Positions 25,801-34,950 of a DNA stretch of 64,000 nucleotides are shown here, piece after piece. Position 1 is the first letter of the stretch, and each line of letters opens with the position of its first letter. The position numbers and the translations under genes were made by a program. The stretch comes from Billgrantia montanilacus. GTDB lineage: Bacteria; Pseudomonadota; Gammaproteobacteria; Pseudomonadales; Halomonadaceae. The notes under the pieces were generated by a model. The model ran no database searches and was not told where the DNA came from. It saw only the letters and a program-made list of their open reading frames with translations. The DNA is taken from assembly GCF_003336675.1 (NCBI RefSeq), contig NZ_QPII01000006.1:124001-188000 (forward strand), in the 5' to 3' direction.

Positions 25801-26877
25801 ATGACCGACTCCACTTCCGCCCAGCCGTCCAAGGCACCGCTCAGCTACAAGGATGCCGGTGTCGACATCGATGCCGGAAACGCCCTGGTCGACCGTATCA
25901 AGGGTGTTGCCAAACGTACCATGCGCCCGGAAGTGATGGGCGGGTTAGGCGGCTTCGGCGCTCTGTGTGAGCTACCAACCGGCTACCGCGAACCGGTGCT
26001 GGTGTCCGGTACCGATGGCGTCGGCACCAAGCTGCGTCTCGCCATGGACCTGGGTAAGCATGACACTATTGGCATCGATCTGGTCGCCATGTGCGTCAAC
26101 GATCTGGTGGTGGCCGGCGCCGAACCGCTGTTCTTCCTCGACTACTATGCCACGGGCAAGCTGGATGTGGACATCGCCGCAGACGTGGTCACCGGTATCG
26201 GCGAAGGCTGCGAGCGCTCGGGCTGCGCCCTGGTCGGTGGCGAAACCGCCGAGATGCCCGGCATGTACGAAGGCAGCGACTACGACCTGGCCGGCTTCTG
26301 TGTCGGCGTGGTCGAGAAGACCGAGATCCTGGACGGCAGCAAAGTCGCCGAGGGCGACGTGCTGCTCGGCATCGCCTCCTCGGGCCCCCATTCCAACGGC
26401 TATTCGCTGATCCGCAAGATCCTCGAGGTAAGCGGTGCCTCCCTCGATATCGCCGTGGACGGCCAGGCCCTGGGCGATGCCCTGCTCGCCCCCACCCGGA
26501 TCTACGTCAAGCCGCTGCTGTCGCTGATCAAGGAGAGCGGCGTGGCGGTCCATGCGCTGTCTCACATTACCGGCGGCGGCTTGCTGGAGAATATCCCGCG
26601 GGTATTGCCCGATACCCTCAGCGCTCGTATCGACGTCGCCAGTTGGACCCGGCCCAAGGTCTTCGACTGGCTGCAGGAGCAGGGCAACGTCGAGGAGCAC
26701 GAGATGCACCGGGTGCTGAACTGCGGCATCGGCATGGTGGTCGTGGTTCCCGCCGATCAGGCCGACAAGGCCCGTGCCCACCTCCAGGCTCAGGGCGAGA
26801 CCGTCTATCGCATCGGCGAGATCACTGCCCGCCCAAAGGACGAGGAAGCCGTGCGGCTGGAGAACCTCAAGGCATGA
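25801..26877 (+). CDS. purM: Phosphoribosylformylglycinamidine cyclo-ligase (AIR synthase)
   Basis: 358 residues. Fifth step of de novo purine synthesis: ATP-dependent closure of FGAM to AIR. Signature segments: [59 protein letters not shown] and [14 protein letters not shown]. The stop overlaps the purN start (ATGA). No clear PurR operator is seen in the 176-base divergent region with perM. Confidence 0.97.
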   Translation: MTDSTSAQPSKAPLSYKDAGVDIDAGNALVDRIKGVAKRTMRPEVMGGLGGFGALCELPTGYREPVLVSGTDGVGTKLRLAMDLGKHDTIGIDLVAMCVNDLVVAGAEPLFFLDYYATGKLDVDIAADVVTGIGEGCERSGCALVGGETAEMPGMYEGSDYDLAGFCVGVVEKTEILDGSKVAEGDVLLGIASSGPHSNGYSLIRKILEVSGASLDIAVDGQALGDALLAPTRIYVKPLLSLIKESGVAVHALSHITGGGLLENIPRVLPDTLSARIDVASWTRPKVFDWLQEQGNVEEHEMHRVLNCGIGMVVVVPADQADKARAHLQAQGETVYRIGEITARPKDEEAVRLENLKA

Positions 26878-27632
26878 GCGATCCCGACTTCACACACGAC
26901 GCACCCCAGAGCGACACCCTGAACGACTTTACCCCCGAGCCCAGCGAGGTTCGGCGGGTATTGGTGCTGATCTCGGGCAGTGGCAGCAACCTGCAGGCGC
27001 TGATCGATGCCCAGAGTCATGATGAACTCGGCGGTGAGATCGTGGCGGTGGTTTCCAATGTGGCGGATGCTCATGGCCTGGTGAGGGCACGAGATGCCGG
27101 CATCGATGCGGTGGCCCTGCCGCACCGGGAGTACGACAGCCGCGAGGCCTACGACGGCGCCCTGATCAAGGTCATCGATCGCCATCAGCCCGACCTGATC
27201 GTACTGGCCGGCTTCATGCGCATCCTGACCCCGCGCTTCGTGCAGCGCTATCTGGGGCGGATGCTCAATATCCACCCCTCGCTGCTGCCCGCCTATCAGG
27301 GGCTGAATACCCACGCCAAGGCGCTTGCCGACGGTATCGCCGAACATGGCTGCAGCGTGCACTTCGTCACCGAGGAGCTCGACAGCGGGCCGGTGGTGAT
27401 CCAGGCCGCCGTGGACATCGTCGAGGGGGAAACCGAGGACAGCCTCCAGCAGAAGGTACATAGCCGGGAGCACCTGATCTACCCCATCGCCGTGAAGTGG
27501 TTCCTGGAAGGCCGCCTGCGACTGGAGGGCGACGGCGCGACCCTGGACGGCACCCGGCTGCCGCCCCAGGGGCTGCGTCTCTCCCATGCCGATGCGGCGG
27601 AAGAGCTCGACGAGGAACTGGACGAAGAGTAG
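26874..27632 (+). CDS. purN: Phosphoribosylglycinamide formyltransferase PurN
   Basis: 252 residues. Formylates GAR using 10-formyl-THF in purine synthesis. The core begins [18 protein letters not shown] at residue 30 and has the [30 protein letters not shown] and [16 protein letters not shown] motifs; the catalytic Asn-His-Asp set is intact. Compared with E. coli PurN (212 residues) it carries about 28 extra, acidic N-terminal residues and an acidic C-terminal tail ([10 protein letters not shown]), which fits halophile-type surface acidity. Overlaps purM by 4 bases; followed by a repeat element. Confidence 0.95.
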   Translation: MSDPDFTHDAPQSDTLNDFTPEPSEVRRVLVLISGSGSNLQALIDAQSHDELGGEIVAVVSNVADAHGLVRARDAGIDAVALPHREYDSREAYDGALIKVIDRHQPDLIVLAGFMRILTPRFVQRYLGRMLNIHPSLLPAYQGLNTHAKALADGIAEHGCSVHFVTEELDSGPVVIQAAVDIVEGETEDSLQQKVHSREHLIYPIAVKWFLEGRLRLEGDGATLDGTRLPPQGLRLSHADAAEELDEELDEE

Positions 27633-27639
27633 ACACCCA

Positions 27640-27741
27640 GGCGCCTGGCAGAGGCCGCCGCGCTGGCGGTGAACGCCAGCATCGGCGACACCGCCGGGAG
27701 GCCTGCGGCCTCCAGTCGCGATCTAAAGATGCTCCTACAGC
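27640..27741. repeat. Solitary REPIN unit, reverse orientation
   Basis: Holds GGCGCC-type and GGAGGCC-type palindromes, ending CCAGTCGCGATC and GCTCCTACA. This is the reverse complement of the unit arrayed at 11903 and 58401. It lies in the gap between the convergent purN and dcd. Confidence 0.8.
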
Positions 27742-27787
27742 GGTGTGGCAACGTCGGTAGAAAGGATCATTGTTGGGGCGCTGCGCC

Positions 27788-28354
27788 TCAGGTGCGCGGC
27801 AGAGTAACCCCCCTCTGCCCCATATATTTACCGCCCCGGTCCTTGTAGGACGTCTCGCAGATCTCGTCCGACTCCAGGAACAGCATCTGGGCCACGCCTT
27901 CGTTGGCGTAGATCTTGGCCGGCAGATTGGTTGTATTCGAGAACTCCAGGGTCACGTGCCCTTCCCACTCCGGCTCCAGCGGCGTCACATTGACGATGAT
28001 GCCGCAGCGGGCGTAGGTGGACTTGCCCAGGCAGATGGTCAACACGCTCCGCGGGATACGGAAATATTCGACGGTGCGTGCCAGGGCGAAGGAGTTGGGC
28101 GGGATGACGCAGACATCTCCCTTGATGTCGACGAAGCTCTTTTCATCGAATGCCTTCGGGTCGACGATCGCCGAGTGGATATTGGTGAATACCTTGAACT
28201 CGTCGGCACAGCGCACATCGTAGCCGTAGCTGGACGTACCGTAGGAGATCACCCGCTGGTCGTTGACGTAGCGAACCTGGTCGGCCTCGAAGGGCTCGAT
28301 CATGCCCTCCCGCTCGGCCATGCGGCGGATCCAACTGTCGGCTTTGATGCTCAT
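27788..28354 (-). CDS. dcd: dCTP deaminase
   Basis: 188 residues. Deaminates dCTP to dUTP, feeding dTMP synthesis. The segments [59 protein letters not shown] (catalytic Glu) and [12 protein letters not shown] are diagnostic of trimeric Dcd. It follows apbC on the same strand with a 97-base gap. Confidence 0.96.
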   Translation of the reverse strand: MSIKADSWIRRMAEREGMIEPFEADQVRYVNDQRVISYGTSSYGYDVRCADEFKVFTNIHSAIVDPKAFDEKSFVDIKGDVCVIPPNSFALARTVEYFRIPRSVLTICLGKSTYARCGIIVNVTPLEPEWEGHVTLEFSNTTNLPAKIYANEGVAQMLFLESDEICETSYKDRGGKYMGQRGVTLPRT

Positions 28355-28451
28355 GGGGTCGTCCTGATGATGTCAAATCACGAATCGGGGCCGCCATGAT
28401 AGCGGCCCCTGCCTCAGGCGTCACGGATGCGTGCCGCGCCCAGTCACTGAA

Positions 28452-29258
28452 TCAGTCGCTGAAGGAGATGCTTGGCCCGTCATCGGCCTGCTGCCCTTCG
28501 ACCTGCTCCGCGATCTGGCGGGCCATGGCACGGAAGGTGGCGGTCACGTCGCCGTCCGGATCGGCAACCACCGTCGGACGCCCACCGTCCACCTGTTCAC
28601 GAATCGACAGGGCCAGCGGCAGGCGGCCCAGCAGGCGGGTCTCGTATTCCGCCGAAATGCGCTCACCGCCGCCTTCGCCGAAGATCGGCTCGGCATGGCC
28701 GCACTGGGTGCAGACATGCAAGCTCATGTTCTCGACGACGCCCAGCACCGGCACGTTGACCTTGCGGAACATCTCGATGCCCTTGCGCGCATCGAGCAGG
28801 GCGATGTCCTGTGGCGTGGTCACAATCACGGCACCGTCGACGGGAACCTTCTGCGCCAGGGTCAACTGGATATCGCCAGTTCCCGGCGGCATGTCGATGA
28901 ACAGCACATCGAGATTGTCCCAGGCCGTCTGGGTCAGCAGCTGCTGAAAGGCGCCAGCCACCATGGGGCCGCGCCATACCATGGGCTCGCGGGTATCCAC
29001 CATGAAGGCCATCGACATGGCCTGCAGCCCATGGGCCTCCAACGGAGTGAAGCGATTCTCACCGGCCTGTTGCGGTCTCACCCCCTCTGCCACGCCGAGC
29101 ATCTGGGCCTGGCTCGGCCCGTAGATATCGGCGTCAAGGATACCGGTACGATACCCCTCCGCGGCCATGGCCAGGGCCAGGTTGACGGCGACGGTGGACT
29201 TCCCCACCCCGCCCTTGCCGGATGCCACGGCGACGATATGCTTGACCCCTTCGATCAC
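28452..29258 (-). CDS. apbC: Iron-sulfur cluster carrier protein ApbC (Mrp)
   Basis: 268 residues, a P-loop ATPase that carries and delivers [4Fe-4S] clusters. The deviant Walker A HIVAVASGKGGVGKSTVAVNLA lies close to the N-terminus, followed by LDADIYGPSQ, DMPPGTGDIQLTL and the CTQC metal-binding pair near residue 185. The N-terminal MIP18/DUF59 domain of many homologues is absent. The frame continues upstream to a GTG at 29309, but the GTG at 29258 has AAGGAG 7 bases before it and is the better start. Lies upstream of dcd. Confidence 0.92.
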   Translation of the reverse strand: MIEGVKHIVAVASGKGGVGKSTVAVNLALAMAAEGYRTGILDADIYGPSQAQMLGVAEGVRPQQAGENRFTPLEAHGLQAMSMAFMVDTREPMVWRGPMVAGAFQQLLTQTAWDNLDVLFIDMPPGTGDIQLTLAQKVPVDGAVIVTTPQDIALLDARKGIEMFRKVNVPVLGVVENMSLHVCTQCGHAEPIFGEGGGERISAEYETRLLGRLPLALSIREQVDGGRPTVVADPDGDVTATFRAMARQIAEQVEGQQADDGPSISFSD

Positions 29259-29360
29259 GACTCGCTCCTTGTGCTGATGGGTGTCTCTGCGGTTGGGTTG
29301 AGCAAACACTCTACATTATATCGCGCTCACGACCTGTGAAACGACACCCTGTCAAACGAC

Positions 29361-29385
29361 AAGCGGCGAGCCAGGCTCGCCGCTT
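29361..29385 (-). terminator. Candidate terminator hairpin after the coiled-coil gene
   Basis: AAGCGGCGAGCC and GGCTCGCCGCTT pair perfectly over a single loop base, 21 bases past the stop at 29406. The following T-run on the minus strand is weak. Confidence 0.55.
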
Positions 29386-29405
29386 GACAGTGCATGGAAG
29401 CCGGT

Positions 29406-30560
29406 TCAGGACTGCTCGGCCTCCTCCTCGGCCGGCTCTTCCGCTGACTGCTCGTCCTCGGCCTGGTCGTCCTCTTCGGCCTGCTCGGTCTCATCTTGCC
29501 CCTGTTGCTGTTGCTGTTGCTGTTGTTGCTGTTGTTGTTGCTCCTGCTGCTGCGCTCCCTCCTGATCGGTGAAGCGCAGCTCGAGATCGTCCAGTTCGCT
29601 GCGCCACTCGCCGAGCTGGCCTTCCAGGCGCTCGAGCTGTTGCTGGCGACGATCGGCCTGCTCTTCCAGTTGAGCCAGCTCGTTGCGCTCATTCTGGATT
29701 TCTTCCCTCAGGGCGTCACGCTCGGCACGCGCCTCCTCGACCTCGGCTGCTGATTCGTCACGCTGGTCACGGGCCTCGCCGACCTCGCGCTCCACCTCGT
29801 CCCGCCAGGCCTCGAGCGCCTCGATATCATTCTCGAGAGCCTCCAGGGTCGCCTCGCGCTCTTCGATCGCGTTATTCAGGGTACCCAGTCGCTCTTCGGC
29901 GGATTCCGCTTCCTCGCGGATGGCGGTCAGGTCGGCTTCGGCCTGCTCGCGGGCCTCGTCGGCTTCCTGGCGAGCCACTTCCGCCTCTCGACGCTCCTCC
30001 TCGGCAGCCTGGCGAGAAGCCTCGGCTTCCTGGCGAGCGCCCTCGGCATCCTGACGTGCCGCGTCAGCGTCCTCGCGAGCCTGGTCGACAGCCTCGTACT
30101 CGTCACGCAGCTGCGTAGCCGCCTCATCGAGTTCGGCTATCTCGGACTGACGGGTCTCGATGTCAGAGGTCAAGGCTGCCCGCCGTTCCTGCAGCTCACC
30201 CAGCTGCCCCTCGGCCTCGGCCGCTTCGTTCTCCAATTGATCGATCTGGCTGCGGACTGCCTGCTGCTCATCGGCCATTGCCGCCTCGGTAGCCTGCCGC
30301 TCCTCGTTGAGCTGGGCCAGACGGGCCTCCATGGCTTCGATGTCCTCTCCTGCTGCGTCGCGTTCCTGCAGTTGGGCAGCCAGCTGCTGGCGCTCATCCT
30401 GTACCGCTGCCAGTTGCTCCTCGAGAGCTACACTGCGATCGCGATGGTTGCCGGCACTGTTGTGGGCGAAAATCGCCCAGATCACCGCAAGCAGCGCCAC
30501 GGCCACCAGGGCCTTGACTCGATTATCCTTGTAAAGTGGGCTCTGGGTATTTTCCGACAT
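29406..30560 (-). CDS. Membrane-anchored coiled-coil protein with polyglutamine tract
   Basis: 384 residues. A single N-terminal membrane helix (VKALVAVALLAVIWAIFA, residues 15-32) is followed by about 290 residues of highly charged coiled coil rich in Glu, Arg, Ala and Gln, with short repeats of the type ARQEAEASRQAAEEERREAE. Near the C-terminus lies a run of 13 Gln encoded by mixed CAG/CAA codons, then an acidic Glu/Asp/Ala tail of 30 residues. The ATG at 30560 has GAGAGGG before it. The topology suggests an inner-membrane anchor with a long rod. No family is recognised; coiled-coil similarity to other proteins would be uninformative. Confidence 0.75.
   Translation of the reverse strand: MSENTQSPLYKDNRVKALVAVALLAVIWAIFAHNSAGNHRDRSVALEEQLAAVQDERQQLAAQLQERDAAGEDIEAMEARLAQLNEERQATEAAMADEQQAVRSQIDQLENEAAEAEGQLGELQERRAALTSDIETRQSEIAELDEAATQLRDEYEAVDQAREDADAARQDAEGARQEAEASRQAAEEERREAEVARQEADEAREQAEADLTAIREEAESAEERLGTLNNAIEEREATLEALENDIEALEAWRDEVEREVGEARDQRDESAAEVEEARAERDALREEIQNERNELAQLEEQADRRQQQLERLEGQLGEWRSELDDLELRFTDQEGAQQQEQQQQQQQQQQQQQGQDETEQAEEDDQAEDEQSAEEPAEEEAEQS
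29502..29553 (-). repeat. Trinucleotide (CAG/CAA) repeat within the coiled-coil gene
   Basis: On the plus strand 13 consecutive CTG or TTG triplets run from 29502 to 29540, then CTC and three more CTG. The coding strand reads as polyglutamine interrupted by one Glu. Confidence 0.95.
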
Positions 30561-30673
30561 GGGCAAGACCCTCTCTCTGGTAAAGGTTGTCTGCCATCGA
30601 GCGATAGCAAACGCGTAGCGTCATAATTCAGCATACATAGGCATCACCGATGGGGAAAGGAGGCTGCAACGGC

Positions 30674-31426
30674 TCAAAAACGCTCGCCGGTCTTCAGATA
30701 ACGCCACTGCCCCGGCGGCACACGCCCCAACGACACCCCGCCGATCCGCAGGCGCTTGAGTCCCCGCACCGTCAAACCGACGCTCGAGCACATCGCTTCA
30801 ATCTGCCCTGGCACCATCCCCTTCACAGCAAAGCGTAGATGGGTTTCGCTCTGCCGGCTGACTTTGCAGGGCGCGAGCTTCCTGCCTGGCTCAACGTTAC
30901 CTTGGCGCAGTATCTCCAACTGCTCATCGCCAAGCGTGCCGTCGACTTCAGCCACGACCTCCTGTTCGAGCCGCGCCGTATCCTCATCCAGCCGCCGCAC
31001 CACACGGCGGTCCTGGGTCACGACCAGCAGCCCCGAGGCGCCCTCCTCCAGTGTCAGCATCGGCTGCAGGCCACGGAAATGCGCCTTGAGCGGAGTCAGC
31101 CCGGTGGGATCGTCCTGCCAGTGCGTTCCCGAGGCAACCAGTTCCCGAACCCATTCCGTATGGTCACGAAGCGCGAGGCCGGCGGGCGCGTGCACCAGCA
31201 GGGTGACCGGCGGGATTTCGTTTGCCCTGGCGCCGGGACGCAGCTCGACACGCTGTTCGGCGACCTTGAACTGCGGCTCTTCCACGACGTCGCCATCGAC
31301 TGTCACCCAGCCCCCGGCAATGTAGAGCTCCGCCTCGCGGCGTGAGCATGGCAACTGTCGCGCCAGCCGCTTGGACAGCCGTTCGGTGATGGATGGCGTG
31401 GGTGCAGCGGTATCAGCAGCGGTCAT
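30674..31426 (-). CDS. RsuA/RluF-like pseudouridine synthase with altered active site
   Basis: 250 residues. An N-terminal S4 RNA-binding domain (LSKRLARQLPCSRREAELYIAGGWVTVDG, residues 18-46) precedes an RsuA-type domain with FAVKGMVPGQIEAMCSSVGLTVRGLKRLRIG. Where active enzymes have the RLD catalytic motif (RLDxxTxGLL), this protein has TLEEGASGLLVVTQD: the Asp is replaced by Glu and the Arg by Thr. I recall related Pseudomonas proteins in which this motif also diverges, so it may be a subfamily with another role. ATG at 31426. Downstream of arfB on the same strand, 54 bases away. Confidence 0.82.
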   Translation of the reverse strand: MTAADTAAPTPSITERLSKRLARQLPCSRREAELYIAGGWVTVDGDVVEEPQFKVAEQRVELRPGARANEIPPVTLLVHAPAGLALRDHTEWVRELVASGTHWQDDPTGLTPLKAHFRGLQPMLTLEEGASGLLVVTQDRRVVRRLDEDTARLEQEVVAEVDGTLGDEQLEILRQGNVEPGRKLAPCKVSRQSETHLRFAVKGMVPGQIEAMCSSVGLTVRGLKRLRIGGVSLGRVPPGQWRYLKTGERF

Positions 31427-31480
31427 GAGATATCTCGAAGGTTATGAATGGAAGGCGACGCAATATCGGCCGGCGAGTGC

Positions 31481-31894
31481 TCAGGTTTCCACCTTGCCGC
31501 GCATGGCCTTGTGCTTGCCGCGCTTCTTCTTGCTGTCCAGTCGGCGCTGCTTCGCCCCCTTGCTCGGACGGGTCGCGACCCGCTTCTTGGGTGCGTACAT
31601 CACGCTCTTGATCAGGGCCTTGAGTCGACCGAGCGCTTCGGTTCGATTCCGCTCCTGGGTTCGGTGCGCCTGAGCCTTGATGATCACCACCCCGTCACGC
31701 GTGATGCGCTGGTCGTTGAGCGCCAGCAGTTTCTCCTTGAAGCCTTCGGGAAGGCTGGAGGCGCGAATGTCGAAGCGCAGGTGAATGGCCGTCGACACCT
31801 TGTTGACGTTCTGGCCCCCCGCGCCCTGGGCACGCACCGCCTGCATGTCGATTTCGTGGTCGGCAAGGATGACCTGACGAGAAAGTTCCAGCAT
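31481..31894 (-). CDS. arfB: Alternative ribosome-rescue factor ArfB (YaeJ)
   Basis: 137 residues. Peptidyl-tRNA hydrolase that frees stalled ribosomes. The GGQ catalytic motif is in VRAQGAGGQNVNKVSTAIHLRFD, and the basic C-terminal tail (KRVATRPSKGAKQRRLDSKKKRGKHKAM), which enters the mRNA channel in this family, is present. Shorter than release factors 1 and 2 and without a stop-codon-recognition domain. The ATG at 31894 has AGGAA 5 bases before it; an upstream in-frame start extends it without family support. Confidence 0.93.
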   Translation of the reverse strand: MLELSRQVILADHEIDMQAVRAQGAGGQNVNKVSTAIHLRFDIRASSLPEGFKEKLLALNDQRITRDGVVIIKAQAHRTQERNRTEALGRLKALIKSVMYAPKKRVATRPSKGAKQRRLDSKKKRGKHKAMRGKVET

Positions 31895-31969
31895 GTTTCC
31901 TACCTTATGCCGCATCACGCCAAAGCGTGGGGCAACGTGAATGTTGACCGGACGAATGCGCACCGGCGG

Positions 31970-32578
31970 TCAGCGGGCGTCCTGCGGCGGTTCGATCCGC
32001 CAGCGGGAGTACCAGGGAATACCCTGTATATCGATGTCCAACTGGCGAAGCCATCCCGCCACCACCAGGTTCGACTGGTGGGCTGCCCAGTAGGCTCGCG
32101 GGTGCGGCACGAAATGGAGGCCGAATTCTTCACTGTATACCGGCTCGATCTCACCCGAGAAATGCGCATCGAGTCGGCGCTGCAGCGCCCTGACCCGCCA
32201 TGCCTCCGCCCGGAGCGGATAGGTCCGGATCAGGCCTTCCGGCGCCAACCGCGAAAAGTCGCCGGGCCCCGTCACGTCCTCGTAAACGCCACGTCCCAGT
32301 GCACTGGCGGTCGGCACCAGCATTGCCGCGGCGCCCGCCAGGAAGTGGCGGCGCCCTTCCACATACCATCGCCATTCGCCATAGCTGTAACGCACCATGC
32401 CACCCTCCTCCACTGGCAGGACCAGGCTGGCATGCCGACCGTGATCGAGCAGGTAGACGTCCAGCGGCTGGGAGAGCTCTGCCGGTGCAGGCGGCATGAC
32501 GCGTCCGGTACAGCCGGACATCGGCAGGACAACCAGCAGCAGCCAGAACAGGCGCCATGTGACCACGAATGGATGCAT
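31970..32578 (-). CDS. Lipoprotein, DUF2459-like
   Basis: 202 residues. The signal peptide ends in a lipobox (LPMSGC, Cys near residue 23). The mature part has DVYLLDHGRHASLVLPVE, YSYGEWRWYVEG, TYPLRAEAWRVRALQRRLDAHF and SNLVVAGWLRQLDIDIQGIPWYSRWRI, which I associate with the DUF2459 family of unknown function. The ATG follows the upstream gene's TGA by one base, so it is translationally coupled to the spermidine-synthase-like gene. No reaction can be assigned. Confidence 0.7.
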   Translation of the reverse strand: MHPFVVTWRLFWLLLVVLPMSGCTGRVMPPAPAELSQPLDVYLLDHGRHASLVLPVEEGGMVRYSYGEWRWYVEGRRHFLAGAAAMLVPTASALGRGVYEDVTGPGDFSRLAPEGLIRTYPLRAEAWRVRALQRRLDAHFSGEIEPVYSEEFGLHFVPHPRAYWAAHQSNLVVAGWLRQLDIDIQGIPWYSRWRIEPPQDAR

Positions 32579-32579
32579 A

Positions 32580-33254
32580 TCAACTAGCCAGCCATATCCT
32601 GTGCTTGGCTCCTTTCCCCGGCCGATGGGCACGTACCGTGATCTCTTCCACAAGGAGACCGACTCGCCGCAGCCGCTCGCTGAACGCGGGGTCCTGCCCC
32701 GCCGACCAGATCGCCAGCACGCCATCTGGCCGCAGCGACTCCTGGGCGACGGCGAGGCCTTGCGGTGAGTATAGCCAGTCGTTTTCTTTACGCGTCAGCC
32801 CCTCGGGGCCATTGTCGACGTCGAGCATGATGGCGTCGAAGCCGCCAGGCTCCCGGCGCAGCAGTTCGCCGACATCGCCAAGGCTGACGACGGTGCGAGG
32901 ATCGTTCAGCGGATAGCCGGCAGCGGCTCCCAGCGCGCCCCGGTTCCAGTCGACGACGCCGGGAACCAGCTCGGCGACGACCACCTCGGCGCTGTCGGGT
33001 AGCGAGCGTAGTGCGGCCGCCAGCGTGAATCCCATGCCAAGGCCACCGATCAATACCCGGATACCGGCGCGATCCGCGATACGCTGACAGGCCAGTTCGG
33101 CCAACGCATCCTCGGATCCGTGGAGGCGGGTATTCATCAGCTCACCTGGGCTGCCGGCGATACGAATGGAGAACTCGTCATTGCGCTGCAGCAGGCGCAG
33201 CTCACTGCCCTTTCCAGGGATGCTGGCCGTACCGATCACTTCGAATTTAGCCAT
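32580..33254 (-). CDS. Spermidine-synthase-like (SpeE-fold) methyltransferase-type protein
   Basis: 224 residues. The Rossmann core is clear: IRVLIGGLGMGFTLAAALRSLP (nucleotide-binding glycine motif), VVVAELVPGVVDWNRG, GDVGELLRREPGGFDAIMLDVDNGPEGL and VLAIWSAGQDPAFSERL. It resembles bacterial spermine/spermidine synthase-like proteins that lack the N-terminal barrel; polyamine activity is not assured. The ATG at 33254 has GAGG before it; upstream in-frame codons lack a site. It overlaps nothing but is coupled to the following lipoprotein gene. Confidence 0.78.
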   Translation of the reverse strand: MAKFEVIGTASIPGKGSELRLLQRNDEFSIRIAGSPGELMNTRLHGSEDALAELACQRIADRAGIRVLIGGLGMGFTLAAALRSLPDSAEVVVAELVPGVVDWNRGALGAAAGYPLNDPRTVVSLGDVGELLRREPGGFDAIMLDVDNGPEGLTRKENDWLYSPQGLAVAQESLRPDGVLAIWSAGQDPAFSERLRRVGLLVEEITVRAHRPGKGAKHRIWLAS

Positions 33255-33414
33255 GTTGCCTCGTTGGCCAGGTGGGAACGCGCACTGGCTGCAGTCATGC
33301 CAGGCACCCCTCAACCGGAAGGTCTCCAGCGGGGGGAACCAATCAACCTACCCCGGCTCGAAACTCGGACCGGAAGTACTTCGGCACCGGTGCGGCGAGC
33401 GAGAGGAAGGAAAC

Positions 33415-34458
33415 ATGACAATAGCGAGAACGCGGCGGCGGCTACCCGAACGGTATCCGATACTCCTCACCATTATGCTGGCCTTGACGGCGACTTGCCA
33501 TTCACTCGCGAGCGAAGCCGGTTTTCAGCCGCTGGGCCAGGGCTCTCTCCAGCGCCTGGAAACAGAGGCCGGGGAGATCACGCGCCTGCATTCCCTGGTC
33601 GTCGCCGAGGATGGAGAGATCGTACTTGAGCGCACCTATGCCGGGCCCGGAAGCGACCAACCGGCCAATATCAAGTCTCTCTCCAAGACCGTGCTTGCAG
33701 CGCTGGTAGGCGCCGCCATCGAACAGGGCGTCGTCGAGGGCGTCGATCAGCCCATCGTTGAACTGCTTGGCCCCATGGTGCCTGGCGGCACCGACCCGCG
33801 AGTGGACGAGATCACCGTTGGGCACCTGCTCTCTCTGCAGGCCGGGCTCGAGCGCACCTCCGGATCCAACTATGGCGCCTGGGTGGCAAGCGCCAACTGG
33901 GTAGAGGATGTCCTGACCCGACCCTTCGTCGACCAGCCAGGCGGACGGATGCTCTACTCGACCGGCTCGAGTCACCTGCTTTCTGCCGCTCTGGCCCAGG
34001 CTGGCGACGACAGCACCCTGGCACTGGCCAGGCGGTGGCTGGGGGAACCCCTGGATATCACCATTCCCGACTGGCCCCGCGATCCGCAAGGCATCCATTT
34101 CGGCGGCAATGACATGCAGCTGTCACCCCAGGCGCTGATACAGGTTGGCGAGCTCTACCGTCTCGATGGCGTGATGGATGGTACGCGCGTGTTGCCTGAA
34201 GGCTGGGTGGACGCGTCGTGGACGCCCCGAGGCACCTCGCCCTGGACCAACGACGGCTACGGCTATGGCTGGTTCGTCACTCATCTAGGCGGCGAACGGG
34301 CGTACTATGGCCGTGGCTACGGTGGCCAGGCGCTCTATGTGATTCCCGACAGGAAATTGACGATCGCCATCACCGCCGATCCCATGCCGCCCTCACCGGG
34401 CGGCAGTTTTCAGCACCGGCTGAATCGGCTGGTCGACACCCTGGTGAGCGACGGGTGA
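33415..34458 (+). CDS. Serine hydrolase of the class C beta-lactamase/penicillin-binding fold
   Basis: 347 residues. A signal peptide (LLTIMLALTATCHSLASEA) directs it to the periplasm. The SxxK nucleophile is SLSK in IKSLSKTVLAALVGAAIEQG; the tyrosine motif is YSTGSSHLLSAAL and the conserved HLLSLQAGLE precedes it. The C-terminal YGRGYGGQALYVIPDRKLTIAI replaces the usual HTG box. Likely an esterase or peptidase rather than an antibiotic-resistance enzyme; substrate unknown. AGGAAGGAAAC precedes the ATG. Divergent from the SpeE-like gene. Confidence 0.82.
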   Translation: MTIARTRRRLPERYPILLTIMLALTATCHSLASEAGFQPLGQGSLQRLETEAGEITRLHSLVVAEDGEIVLERTYAGPGSDQPANIKSLSKTVLAALVGAAIEQGVVEGVDQPIVELLGPMVPGGTDPRVDEITVGHLLSLQAGLERTSGSNYGAWVASANWVEDVLTRPFVDQPGGRMLYSTGSSHLLSAALAQAGDDSTLALARRWLGEPLDITIPDWPRDPQGIHFGGNDMQLSPQALIQVGELYRLDGVMDGTRVLPEGWVDASWTPRGTSPWTNDGYGYGWFVTHLGGERAYYGRGYGGQALYVIPDRKLTIAITADPMPPSPGGSFQHRLNRLVDTLVSDG

Positions 34459-34594
34459 ATGGGGCAAGAGCAAGGGAAACAGCAATTGCGTCACGATAGA
34501 CAAGCCTGAGGCCGGGGCCAGATCGAGACATCTGGCTCAGATGACACTGCCCCGGCCTGCTGTCCGGTCGCTTTCCGCTCAGTGAATATTCAGC

Positions 34595-34669
34595 TCAGCG
34601 AAGCCCAAGCATCGAGAGAATGAAGAGGACCACGACGATCAAACCGATGATATAAATGATATTGCGCAT
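34595..34669 (-). CDS. 24-residue hydrophobic membrane peptide
   Basis: Encodes MRNIIYIIGLIVVVLFILSM followed by LGLR. AAGGAG lies 7 bases before the ATG, an ideal ribosome site. Almost the whole peptide is one membrane helix with a basic residue at each end. A GC-rich inverted repeat (about 34510-34559) follows the stop. Similar tiny hydrophobic ORFs are known in Pseudomonas and relatives; the function is unknown. Being so short it could be missed by gene finders. Confidence 0.6.
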   Translation of the reverse strand: MRNIIYIIGLIVVVLFILSMLGLR

Positions 34670-34950
34670 TCAGCACTCCTTGCTGGCAGGATGGAAGGGT
34701 TCGTATGTGACGAATCTCACCTCTTCGTCAGCTTCCATTGTAGCGAATCTGCTGGTTTCAGCCAGCGAAGCTGAGGACAGGCATGCGGCAGTTGTCGATT
34801 ATCGCATCGCCTAATACCTTTAACAGAGATTGAGGGCATCTCAGGTAGAGAAGCGTAGCAGGACGGTGACAGAGGAGTAGCATGAGGGTACAAGGCAAAC
34901 CCGCTGCTGACGGTTAGTAACAGCGAACTGGGCACAAGGACGGCAAGCGC

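Noticed and set aside
33415-34458. Antibiotic-resistance beta-lactamase
   Set aside because: Only the general serine-hydrolase fold is supported; the motifs after SxxK differ from true class C enzymes.
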